From positions 434,001 to 498,000 of the forward strand of contig NZ_QAOJ01000002.1 of the NCBI RefSeq assembly GCF_003050835.1: a DNA stretch of 64,000 bases. The letters are read 5' to 3'. The notes beneath the pieces were generated by a model. That model was not told the origin of the DNA and ran no database searches. It saw only the letters and a program-made list of their open reading frames with translations. Position numbers and translations under genes: made by a program. Shown here one piece after another: positions 8,667 through 16,703 of this stretch. Numbering within the stretch: position 1 is the stretch's first letter; each line of letters starts with the position of its first letter. Origin of the DNA: Pseudomonas sp. GV071 (GTDB lineage Bacteria > Pseudomonadota > Gammaproteobacteria > Pseudomonadales > Pseudomonadaceae).

Positions 8667-9942
8667 CGTTAAGCAGTCCGTCGAGAATCTTGGCCGCGTC
8701 TTGCGGGCCTTTACGCGATTGCATGTAGGCGCTGGTCTGTTTCAACCGCGCCTGCATGGCGCTGTCGGTCAGGCAGGCGTCGAGCTTGGCGGCCAGGTCT
8801 GCCTCGTTCCATTCATAGCGATCGAGCTTGAAGCCGTGGCCGCTTTCTTCGGCGCGCATGGCGTTGTCGTGGCCGTCCCAGACGTAGGACATCACGATGG
8901 CCGGCTTACCGAAGAACAGGCACTCGGTGAAGCTGTTGTTGCCGCCGTGGTGGATCACCGCGTCGACCTTCTCGATTACCGACGGCTGTGGATACCAGTT
9001 GGAGATCAGCACGTTGTCCGGCAGGTCGGTGTATTCCTCCAGGTGCTCGCCGACGTTGAACAGCGCGCGGTAAGGCAGGTTGCCGATGGCGCTGATCAGA
9101 CGCTTGAGCAGGTCCACGTCGCCGGAACCCAGGCTGCCGAAACTGACGTATAACAGTGGCTTGTCGTTGTTGGCTTTGAACTCTGGAATGTCATATGGCT
9201 TGTCGGCGCGCACGCAGCCTTGCAGGTAGTGGAACTGCTCGGGCGGCAGGGCGTGGCGGCGTTCGAATTTCACCGGGTCCGGGTACAGCAGCAGGTTCAT
9301 GAAGGGCGATGCTTCGAAGAAGGTGCCGAGCGGGTACGGCTGCTCGCCATGGGCGACCAGGAACTCGTTGAAGTCGGCGTGAATCGGCCCGACCTCTTCG
9401 TCGAAACGGCGGCGGAATTCGGCGTGGCCGTCTTTGTCGTGCACGCTCATGCCAGACAGGTGCGGCGGAATATCGGGGTCTTCGATCTCGTTCTCCGAGC
9501 AGGAAATAATCCGCACCCACGGCTTGCCGTACTGCTTGATGGCTGGGAACAGAATCACGTTATCCACACAGATCAGGTCGGGCTGCACCTTGGCCAGCAC
9601 GCTGGGCAAATCCTTCTCGGCCCACTTGGCGGTTTCGACGATGGCCGCCCAGCACTCCTTCACGTAGTTGGGAATCTGCTCCAGCGGGCTTTTGCGGAAG
9701 TTGGGGATATGGCCGTTGATGAAGTCGACCCAGTACTTGGCCATTTCTTCCGGCGGCATGGGCGCCGACATGTTCACCATGTGCTCTTCAAAGCCGTAGC
9801 CCGAATACACGCCGCTCATGCCGGGGTCGGTGAGGAATACCGCCTTGTGGCCGAGGGCTTCGCACGCCTGGGCGATGCCCACTGAGTTCAAGGCCGGGCC
9901 GTAAGCGGCTTCCGGGAAAAAGGCGATGACTTTTTGCTTCAT
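8659..9942 (-). CDS. UGT/MGT-like GT-B glycosyltransferase (copy 1)
   Basis: 427 residues, GT-B fold. The N-terminus MKQKVIAFFPEAAYGPALNS lacks a signal peptide, so the protein is cytoplasmic. In the C-terminal donor-binding half are LLYVSFGSLGSGD, NWYPQPSVI and IHHGGNNSFTE, which correspond to the nucleotide-sugar signature of macrolide and UDP-glucuronosyl-type transferases (H-x-G-x-N-S). The acceptor is not predictable. It lies 43 bases after the ABC ATPase gene and overlaps the cupin gene, so it is part of the uptake operon. A close paralogue of identical length class is at 15267-16547 on the other side of the regulator. Glycosyltransferases of this type are rarely seen with polyamine importers. 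Confidence 0.85.
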   Translation of the reverse strand: MKQKVIAFFPEAAYGPALNSVGIAQACEALGHKAVFLTDPGMSGVYSGYGFEEHMVNMSAPMPPEEMAKYWVDFINGHIPNFRKSPLEQIPNYVKECWAAIVETAKWAEKDLPSVLAKVQPDLICVDNVILFPAIKQYGKPWVRIISCSENEIEDPDIPPHLSGMSVHDKDGHAEFRRRFDEEVGPIHADFNEFLVAHGEQPYPLGTFFEASPFMNLLLYPDPVKFERRHALPPEQFHYLQGCVRADKPYDIPEFKANNDKPLLYVSFGSLGSGDVDLLKRLISAIGNLPYRALFNVGEHLEEYTDLPDNVLISNWYPQPSVIEKVDAVIHHGGNNSFTECLFFGKPAIVMSYVWDGHDNAMRAEESGHGFKLDRYEWNEADLAAKLDACLTDSAMQARLKQTSAYMQSRKGPQDAAKILDGLLNDE

Positions 9943-9985
9943 TGCACTGCTCCTGCCTGATCCTGATTGGTGAGTGTTGGGTTGC

Positions 9986-11083
9986 TTAGCGGATCAGCAC
10001 ACGGGCATGCCGTGTCTGCCAGCCGAGGCGAATGCTGGCGCCCTGTTCGAACCGGGCGTGGTCGACTTGCGAGGAGGGCACGCGCACGATCAGCGGCTTG
10101 TCGCTGAGGGCGGTCTGTACGTGCAGGTTGGTGTCCAGGCCGTGGTAGGCGATCTCGACGATCTGCCCCTCGACCTGATTCACGCAGGCCTGTTCCTCGG
10201 CCAATGGGGTGGTTGAGTTGAGCACCTGCAGGCGTTCCGGGCGAATCACCACGGCCACCGCTTCGCCGCGCAACTCGCCGACCGCGGATTCCACCTTGAG
10301 GGCGCGGTTGCGCACCATCACGCTGTTGTCGCTTTCGCGCAGCCCTTCGAGGATGTTGCTCACGCCAATGAAGTTGGCCACGAAGCGGCTGTTGGGGTTC
10401 TCGTAGAGTTCGGCCGGCGAGCCGCATTGGCAGACCTTGCCGCCGTCGAGCACGGCCATGCGGTCGGACATCACCAGGGCTTCTTCCTGGTCGTGGGTGA
10501 CGATGATGAAGGTGATGCCGCTCTCGTGTTGCAGGCGCTTGAGTTCCAGCTGCATTTTTTCCCGCAGCTTTTTATCCAGGGCACCCAGCGGTTCATCCAG
10601 CAGCAACACCCGTGGCCGTTTCACCAAGGCTCGGGCCAGGGCCACGCGCTGGCGTTGGCCGCCGGAAAGTTGGTCGGGTTTGCGCTCGGCCAGCTCGCCC
10701 AGTTGCGCGGTGGCCAGCACCTCGTCCACCCGCTGGCGAATTTCAGCCGCCGGCAGCTTTTCCATTTCCAGGCCGTAGGCGATGTTTTTGCGCACGGTCA
10801 TGTTCGGGAACAGCGCGTAGCTCTGGAACATCAGGTTGAGCGGGCGCTTGTTGGCCGGCAGCGGCGAGATGTCGGTGCCGTCCAGATAAATGCAGCCGCC
10901 GCTGGGGGTTTCAAACCCGGCGAGCATGCGCAGCAGGGTGGTTTTGCCGCAGCCGGACGGGCCGAGCAGGGCAAAGAACTCGTTTTCGCGGATGCTCAGG
11001 GAGACGTTGTCGACGGCCACCAGGTTGTCGCCGTAACTCTTGCTGACCTTATCGAGGACGAGCACGTTCTTCACTTCATTCAT
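9986..11083 (-). CDS. ABC transporter ATPase, polyamine type (PotA-like)
   Basis: 365 residues. Walker A GPSGCGKTTLL near residue 40, signature LSGGQRQRVALARAL near 137, Walker B VLLLDEPLGALD and the switch histidine in IIVTHDQ are all intact; the last third is a TOBE domain, as in PotA/PotG/FbpC importers. It energises the two permeases encoded directly upstream, overlapping the second by eight bases. Substrate specificity is set by the binding protein at 12870-13925, which is of the spermidine/putrescine class. No defect seen. Confidence 0.92.
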   Translation of the reverse strand: MNEVKNVLVLDKVSKSYGDNLVAVDNVSLSIRENEFFALLGPSGCGKTTLLRMLAGFETPSGGCIYLDGTDISPLPANKRPLNLMFQSYALFPNMTVRKNIAYGLEMEKLPAAEIRQRVDEVLATAQLGELAERKPDQLSGGQRQRVALARALVKRPRVLLLDEPLGALDKKLREKMQLELKRLQHESGITFIIVTHDQEEALVMSDRMAVLDGGKVCQCGSPAELYENPNSRFVANFIGVSNILEGLRESDNSVMVRNRALKVESAVGELRGEAVAVVIRPERLQVLNSTTPLAEEQACVNQVEGQIVEIAYHGLDTNLHVQTALSDKPLIVRVPSSQVDHARFEQGASIRLGWQTRHARVLIR

Positions 11084-11882
11084 GGGTCGTCGGAGCCTTG
11101 TTCAAACGCTGCGATGCCAGCAGCGCGGTGATGCTGACCAGCATCACCAGCGTCGCCAGGGCATTGATTTCCGGGGTGACGCCGAAGCGGATCATGGCGT
11201 AGATCTGCATCGGCAAGGTGGTCGAGGCCTGGCCTGAACCCGAGTTGAAAAAGGCGATGATGAATTCGTCCACCGACAGGGTGAACGCCAGCAACCCGCC
11301 GGCCAGCACGCCCGGGAAAATCGCCGGCAGCAGCACCCGGCGCAGGGTGGTGAACCAGCTGGCGCCGAGGTCGATCGAGGCTTCCAGAATTGAGTAGTCA
11401 AAGTGCTTGAGGCGGGTGCGCACCACCGCGCAGACAAAGGCGATGTTGAACACCGCATGGCTGATCACGATGGAGTGCAGGCCCAGGCCCATTTTCACCA
11501 GGTTGAAAAAGCTCAGCAGGGCGATGGCCAGGACGATGTCGGGGATGATCATCGGCGCCATCAGCAGGGTGTCGGCGACGTGGCCTTTGTTGTTGTCTTT
11601 ACGCCGTAGCTCCACACCCAGCGCCAGCAAGGTGCCGAGCACGCAGGCAATAAAGGTCGAGCTCAAGGCGACGATCAAGGTGTTGAGCGCGGCCGACAAC
11701 ACCGCGCTGTTATGTGCCAGCGAGACGTACCACTTCAGCGAAAACCCGCTCCACGAGGTCGGCAGCCCGGACTTGTTGAACGACAGCAGGATCAGCACCA
11801 GGATCGGCACATAGAGGAAGGCATACACCAACCACAGATGTGCGCCGAGCGCGGCGGAACTGCGCAGGCTGGGCCGGCTCAT
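11076..11882 (-). CDS. ABC permease, PotC-like
   Basis: 268 residues with about six membrane segments. The EAA loop LEASIDLGASWFTTLRRVLLP, which docks on the ATPase, and VDEFIIAFF are typical of PotC. The ATG at 11882 overlaps the stop of the other permease gene (ATGA), which is why the longer open frame to 12191 is not used. Sits in the inner membrane as half of the translocation channel. Confidence 0.9.
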   Translation of the reverse strand: MSRPSLRSSAALGAHLWLVYAFLYVPILVLILLSFNKSGLPTSWSGFSLKWYVSLAHNSAVLSAALNTLIVALSSTFIACVLGTLLALGVELRRKDNNKGHVADTLLMAPMIIPDIVLAIALLSFFNLVKMGLGLHSIVISHAVFNIAFVCAVVRTRLKHFDYSILEASIDLGASWFTTLRRVLLPAIFPGVLAGGLLAFTLSVDEFIIAFFNSGSGQASTTLPMQIYAMIRFGVTPEINALATLVMLVSITALLASQRLNKAPTTHE

Positions 11883-12739
11883 GCTTTGCCCTCCGCGGCG
11901 CGACGGGCCAGCAGCGCCTGCACGAACAGCAGCAGCAACATGATGGCGATCAGAATAAAGCTCAGCGCCGAGCCGAATGGCCAGTCGCGGGCGGTGAGGA
12001 ACTGCGAGTAGATCAGGTTGCCGACCATCTGCACCTGCTTGCCACCGAGCAGGTCGGCGGTGATGAAATTGCCGATGCTGAGCACGAAGACAAACACCGA
12101 ACCTGCGGCAATGCCGGGCACGCTGAGCGGCAGGATCACCCGGCGAAACGTCATCCAGCCGGAGGCGCCGAGGTCGCGCGAGGCTTCCCACAGCTCGCCA
12201 TTGATGCGCGACAAGGAGGAGTAGATGGCCAGGATCACGAAGGGGATGTAGTTGTACACCAGCCCCAGTACCACCGAGCTTTCGGTGTACAGCAGGCTGA
12301 TCGGTTCGCCGCTGTAGCCCAGCGTTGCCGCCAGTTTATTCAGCAGGCCTTCGCGGTTGAGCAGCACGATCCAGGCGTAGGTGCGAATCAGGTAATTGCT
12401 CCAGAACGGCAGCATCACCAGGAACAGATACACCGGCTGACGATGGCGCGGCGCGCGGGCAATGGCATAGGCCGCCGGGTAGCCGATCAGCACGGCGAAC
12501 AGGGTGGCCAGCGCAGCGATTTTTGCCGACTTGAGCAGAATGCCCAGGTACAGCGGGTCGAAGGCGCGCTGGTAGTTATCCAGGGTAAAGGTCCACTCGA
12601 TGCCACCATAGGCACCGCGCTCGACAAAGCTGTAGACCAGCACCAGCAGGCACGGCAGCACGAGAAACGCGAGCAGCCAGCCAAGTCCGGGCGTAAGAAG
12701 CCAGGCCGACAGTTTCCTGTCAGCGTGCAATGAACTCAT
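11879..12739 (-). CDS. ABC permease, PotB-like
   Basis: 286 residues, about six membrane segments. The EAA loop WEASRDLGASGWMTFRRVIL is near residue 185, and PFWSNYLIRTYAWI is a conserved PotB/PotH stretch. It forms the heterodimeric channel with the PotC-like partner. A 130-base gap containing a large inverted repeat separates it from the binding-protein gene, unlike the tight coupling of all later genes in the operon. Confidence 0.9.
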   Translation of the reverse strand: MSSLHADRKLSAWLLTPGLGWLLAFLVLPCLLVLVYSFVERGAYGGIEWTFTLDNYQRAFDPLYLGILLKSAKIAALATLFAVLIGYPAAYAIARAPRHRQPVYLFLVMLPFWSNYLIRTYAWIVLLNREGLLNKLAATLGYSGEPISLLYTESSVVLGLVYNYIPFVILAIYSSLSRINGELWEASRDLGASGWMTFRRVILPLSVPGIAAGSVFVFVLSIGNFITADLLGGKQVQMVGNLIYSQFLTARDWPFGSALSFILIAIMLLLLFVQALLARRAAEGKA

Positions 12740-12750
12740 TGGAACGACTC

Positions 12751-12862
12751 GTAGGTTGGGTTGAGCCGAAGGCGAAGCCCAACGCTGCTATCGCGAAGGG
12801 CCGCTCGGTGTTTGGCGCTGGACCGTAATGTTGGGCTTCGCCATTGGCTCAACCCAACCTAC
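12751..12862. repeat. large inverted repeat between binding-protein and permease genes
   Basis: Left arm begins GTAGGTTGGGTTGAGCC (12751), right arm ends GGCTCAACCCAACCTAC (12862); both continue inward with GCGAAGCCCAAC-type sequence, giving roughly 30-base arms and a loop of about 45 bases. This is a different family from the REP pairs elsewhere in the window. As RNA it would form a long hairpin just 3' of the binding-protein gene. Confidence 0.85.
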
Positions 12863-12869
12863 CCCCGGC

Positions 12870-13925
12870 TTAGCTACCGGACGCCATGATTTCGGTAACC
12901 GCGCGGGTGTAGGCCTTTTGCGTCGCGCCACCCACATCCCGCAACTGCTCCATCTTCAACAACTCAGCCGGGCTGGTGGTGAGGTTGGGGTATTTGTGCA
13001 GCAGCTCGGGCGAGAGCCCTTCCATGGCGGCCTGGTTGGGCACTTTGTAGAGGATGTTTTCCGCCACCCAGGCGTGGTTTTCCTTGGCCAGCATGAAGTT
13101 GATGAACTTGAAGGCGTCATCCTGGTGCTTGGAGCTTTTCAACACGACCATGGTGTCCACCCACAGGTCCGAGCCCTCTTTGGGCACGACAAATTTGATC
13201 GCCGCATTGTCGGTAGTGCCGTAGTTGCACCAGCCGTCCCAGGCATGCGCCATCAACGCTTCGCCGGAGGCGAGCTTGGAGTAGAAGGTGGTGTCGTCGA
13301 AGGACAGGATGCGTTTTTTCGCCGCGATCAGTTCGGCACTGACGGTGGCCAGGTGCTTGGCGTCGCTGTCGTTCACCGACCAACCGTTGGCGAGGAAACC
13401 GGCGCCGAGCATCCAGCGGTCGGTGGCCAGCAGGGTGACTTTGCCTTTCAGCGCGTCGCTGGGGTTGAGCAGTTCTTTCCAGCTGGTGGGCGCTGTCGGG
13501 ATTTTGTCCGAGCGGTAGCAGATGCCGGTGGTGCCCCAGGTGTAAGGCACGGAGAATGTGTTGCCGACGTCGTACTCAAGCTTGCCGGCTTCGGGGTAGA
13601 GGTTTTTCAGGTTGGGCAACTTGGCCGGGTCGATGTCAGCTAGCAGGCCTTGCTTGTGCAGCACTTCGGCGAAGGGGGAAGAGACGAACACCACGTCATA
13701 GCCTTCGCCACCGTTGGCCATCAGCTTGCCCATGATTTCTTCGTTGGTGGCGTGCAGCGCCTTGTCGGTGTCGAGACCGCTGGCGGCTTTGAATTTGTCC
13801 AGCGCATCGGGGGCCATGTAGCCGTCCCAGATGGAGATGACCAGGTCTTTGGCGCTGGCGGCCTGGGCAGTGAATGCCAGGGAAACAGCAAGACCCAGAG
13901 ACAACAGGTGGTTCAGCTTACTCAT
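12870..13925 (-). CDS. periplasmic polyamine-type binding protein (PotD/PotF-like)
   Basis: 351 residues. Signal peptide MSKLNHLLSLGLAVSLAFTA with likely cleavage after ASA near residue 25. The mature part starts KDLVISIWDGYMAPDAL, the usual opening of PotD/PotF family proteins, and keeps YDVVFVSSPF, SVPYTWGTTGI and MAHAWDGWCNYG, which line the ligand cleft. The family binds putrescine, spermidine and related amines, but also opines and other cations, so the ligand here is uncertain. It is the first gene of the leftward operon and faces the GntR regulator at 14147. Confidence 0.9.
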   Translation of the reverse strand: MSKLNHLLSLGLAVSLAFTAQAASAKDLVISIWDGYMAPDALDKFKAASGLDTDKALHATNEEIMGKLMANGGEGYDVVFVSSPFAEVLHKQGLLADIDPAKLPNLKNLYPEAGKLEYDVGNTFSVPYTWGTTGICYRSDKIPTAPTSWKELLNPSDALKGKVTLLATDRWMLGAGFLANGWSVNDSDAKHLATVSAELIAAKKRILSFDDTTFYSKLASGEALMAHAWDGWCNYGTTDNAAIKFVVPKEGSDLWVDTMVVLKSSKHQDDAFKFINFMLAKENHAWVAENILYKVPNQAAMEGLSPELLHKYPNLTTSPAELLKMEQLRDVGGATQKAYTRAVTEIMASGS

Positions 13926-13996
13926 GTTGCGCGCTCCTAACGACTGTTGTTGTTGGTGTTCGAAGGCAGTGCCGCAAAATCTAGCTAATATGTTTT

Positions 13997-14020
13997 TTTT
14001 CCGAAATTAAGACCGGAAAA
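13997..14020. promoter_or_regulatory. candidate operator in the divergent promoter region
   Basis: An inverted repeat with arms TTTTCCG (13997-14003) and CGGAAAA (14014-14020) around a 10-base AT-rich centre. It is the clearest dyad in the 220 bases between the binding-protein gene and the GntR gene, and a natural site for that regulator. Not tested against other loci. Confidence 0.4.
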
Positions 14021-14146
14021 TTCCTATGTCAACGGTTTTTTGTTCAGGGTGCGCAGTTCTTGTTGCTCACCGAGGGCTATGGCATAAGGTGCCCAGCACC
14101 ACGACCGGGGCGGTTTGGCGCCCCCACAGGCAGGGATAAAACAGGC

Positions 14147-15070
14147 TTGAGCAGCAGCGAAAAAAAACCACGGGGCAACCACCTCGAACTGGCCCGACGC
14201 ATTCTTGAACATGTGCAGGAAAGCGGTTTGGTAATCGGCCAGGCGTTATCCGAGCAAGCCCTGGCGCGCAGCTTTCAGGTGTCCCGCACCCTGGTGCGCG
14301 CGGCGCTCAAGCTGTTGCAGGAAGAAGGGTTGCTGAGCCACGAAGCCGGCAAGGGCTACAGCCTGCTGGCGCTGCCCGACCAGGCGCTGAGCGCCGCGCT
14401 GCCGCAAGCCGAGGAAGAAGCCCTGGCCACGTCGGCCCTGCGCGACCGCATGGCCGGGCGCCTGGGCAGCAGCATCAGCATCAGCGAATTGATGCGCCGC
14501 TACAGCATCGGCCGCCCGGCGGCGCAAAAGGTGATTACCCAGCTCAGCGAAAGCCAGGTGCTGGAGCGCGGGCCGGGGCAGTCGTGGTTGTTTCGCCCGC
14601 TGTTGAACAACCTCGCCGCACTGGAAGACAGCCTGCATTACCGCCTGCTGATGGAGCCGCAAGCCTTGCTCAGCCCCGGCTTCGAGCCAGACCTGGCGCG
14701 CCTGGCGCTGCTGCGTGAAAGCATGGAAACGCTGCTGGGCCAGAGCATCGGCAGCTTCGATATCCAGCAATTCCGCGAGCTGGATATCAGCTTTCACGAG
14801 TGCATTGCGCAAAGCTGCGGCAACCAGTTCATCCGCGATGCGCTGTTGCATCACCAGGCGCTGCGGCGCTTGCCGAACCTGCTGCCGATGGTCAGCGTGC
14901 ACCGTCTGCAAGAGGCGCTGCGCGAGCATTTGCGCATCATCGAGCACATCGAGCGCGGCCAGTTGGAGATCGCTGCCGACCTGATGCGCCTGCACCTGCG
15001 CCTGTCTGCAGCCCAGCGCCCGCAGACCGCCAACCGCGGCGTGCCGCAGGTTGGCCTGGCGCGGCGGTAA
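14147..15070 (+). CDS. GntR-family regulator with two winged-helix domains and FCD domain
   Basis: About 307 residues. The first GntR winged helix (about residues 12-75) contains LSEQALARSFQVSRTLVRAALKLLQEEGLL. A second winged-helix-like segment follows (about 95-155): ISISELMRRYSIGRPAAQKV then an LSESQVLERGPG wing. The C-terminal part (about 165-290) is an all-helical FCD/FadR-type ligand domain with LDISFHECIAQSCGNQF and HLRIIEHIERG. The start is uncertain: the TTG at 14147 begins just before homology and has AGGGA about ten bases upstream; upstream TTG/CTG/GTG codons are possible. Divergent from the transport operon, it probably represses it until an inducer binds. One GntR domain is the rule, so the duplication is notable. 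Confidence 0.8.
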   Translation: MSSSEKKPRGNHLELARRILEHVQESGLVIGQALSEQALARSFQVSRTLVRAALKLLQEEGLLSHEAGKGYSLLALPDQALSAALPQAEEEALATSALRDRMAGRLGSSISISELMRRYSIGRPAAQKVITQLSESQVLERGPGQSWLFRPLLNNLAALEDSLHYRLLMEPQALLSPGFEPDLARLALLRESMETLLGQSIGSFDIQQFRELDISFHECIAQSCGNQFIRDALLHHQALRRLPNLLPMVSVHRLQEALREHLRIIEHIERGQLEIAADLMRLHLRLSAAQRPQTANRGVPQVGLARR

Positions 15071-15141
15071 GCAATTTTCTACACGCCTGGTTTTTTTGTG
15101 CTAAAAAATACCGCGTAGCCAATAGTCCAAACCCCTCCACT

Positions 15142-15238
15142 GTCATTCCGGCGCAGGCCGGAATCCAGAATCGCAAAAGGATCGCCATTGCTGGGTGACT
15201 TGCGTGCCTGGGCCCCAGCCTGCGCTGGGGCGACGGTG
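15142..15238. repeat. second repeat family, copy 1 (CATTCCGGCGCAGG type)
   Basis: Two hairpins, GTCATTCCGGCGCAGGCCGG near 15142 and GGCCCCAGCCTGCGCTGGGG near 15211, spaced by about 50 bases. Similar arrangements occur at 44880, 57125 and 58848. Lies between the regulator and the second glycosyltransferase gene. Confidence 0.7.
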
Positions 15239-15266
15239 GTCAGATTGATGTGTGGAATAACCCTTG

Positions 15267-16547
15267 ATGCCCAAAGAACCCCTGATCGCCTTTTTCCCTG
15301 AAGCCAGCTTTGGCGCGGCGCTGAACTGCATTGGCATCGCCCAGGTGCTCAAGGGGCTGGGGGCAAGGCCGGTGTTCATTTGCCACGGGCATTTCCAGGG
15401 GATTTTTGCCGAGTATGGGTTTGCCGAGTTCCCGATTCCGACGCAGACCAAACTGTCTGCCGCCGAACACCAGCACTATTGGGAAACCTTCATCGAGAAG
15501 AACATTCCCTACTTCGACCAGACACCTCTGGAGCAGATCGACAGCTATGTGGCGCCAGCCTGGGAAGCGATCATCGACACCGCTATCGAGGCGGAAAAAC
15601 CGCTGCAGCAACTGCTCGCGCGGTTGCGTCCGGATGTGATCGTGCTCGACAACGTGGTCACCTTCCCGGCCATCAGCCAGGCCGGTTGCCCGTGGGTGCG
15701 GATGGTCTCCTGCGCGGAAACCGAGTTGCCCGATGCAGCGGTGCCGCCGTATCTGTCCGGTTGCGCCGCCAGCGACAACGACGCCAGGCAGGTCTTTGTC
15801 AGCCGGTACAACGCGGCGGTGGCCCCGGCCCATGGGCGCTTTTCGCGTTTTCTGGAAAGCTGCCAGCACCCGCTGCACCCGGCCGGTCAGTTTCTCGAAG
15901 ACTCGCCTTATCTGAACCTGCTGCTGTCGCCGACCCCGGTTCGTTACAACCGTGAACAGCCGTTAACACCGGCGCGCTACGTGTACCTGGATGGCTGTGT
16001 GCGTTCCGAGGCGCCCTACGTGGTGCCAGAGTTTCCGGCGCACAACGAGGCGCCGCTGATCTACGTGAGTTTCGGCAGCCTGGGGGCTGCCGATGTACAG
16101 ATGATGAAGCGCCTGATCGCCACCGTGGCCGGCTTGCCGTATCGCTTTCTGATCAACGTCGGCGCCTACCGCGAGATGTATGACAGCGTGCCCGACAACG
16201 TCTACCTCGACAGCTGGTTCCCGCAGCCGGCCGTGCTGCGCGAATGCCGACTGTTCGTGCATCACGGTGGTAACAACAGCTTTTGCGAGGCGCTGTATTT
16301 CGGCCTGCCGTCGGTGGTTATTCCGTACTGCTGGGACGGCCACGACAACGCTCAGCGTGCTGCACAAGTTGGCGTCGGCGCCTATCTGCCACGTTTTGCC
16401 GAGCCGCTGGCGGCGCTGCCCGAGGCCCTGCGGCAACTGTTGGAGGATGACGCCCTGGCTGCCCGTTTGCAGCGCATCAGCGCCACCATGCAAGCCAATC
16501 CTGGCAGTGAAGTGGCCGCTCGGGCGATTCTCGCCCTGACCGAATAG
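15267..16547 (+). CDS. UGT/MGT-like GT-B glycosyltransferase (copy 2)
   Basis: 426 residues, colinear with the transferase at 8659-9942: PLIAFFPEASFGAALN at the start, LIYVSFGSLGAADVQMMKRL, SWFPQPAVL and FVHHGGNNSFCE in the donor site. The ATG at 15267 (GGAAT about eight bases upstream) is preferred over a TTG one codon earlier. It is on the opposite strand from its paralogue and follows the regulator after about 200 bases that include a repeat. The duplication suggests two successive sugar transfers or two acceptors. No signal peptide or membrane segment. Confidence 0.85.
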   Translation: MPKEPLIAFFPEASFGAALNCIGIAQVLKGLGARPVFICHGHFQGIFAEYGFAEFPIPTQTKLSAAEHQHYWETFIEKNIPYFDQTPLEQIDSYVAPAWEAIIDTAIEAEKPLQQLLARLRPDVIVLDNVVTFPAISQAGCPWVRMVSCAETELPDAAVPPYLSGCAASDNDARQVFVSRYNAAVAPAHGRFSRFLESCQHPLHPAGQFLEDSPYLNLLLSPTPVRYNREQPLTPARYVYLDGCVRSEAPYVVPEFPAHNEAPLIYVSFGSLGAADVQMMKRLIATVAGLPYRFLINVGAYREMYDSVPDNVYLDSWFPQPAVLRECRLFVHHGGNNSFCEALYFGLPSVVIPYCWDGHDNAQRAAQVGVGAYLPRFAEPLAALPEALRQLLEDDALAARLQRISATMQANPGSEVAARAILALTE

Positions 16548-16703
16548 CCAGGGTTTTCTCGCTAAAAATCGCTGCAACGCCGTTCTGGCGCGTTACTTGC
16601 CATCAATTTGCCATGGACTCAGTTGCCATCATTGAGCCATTATCGGCACCTTGTTCTCGATTGGCTGATTTCGGCGTAGTACGAGCGCGAAGAGAAACCC
16701 GCA

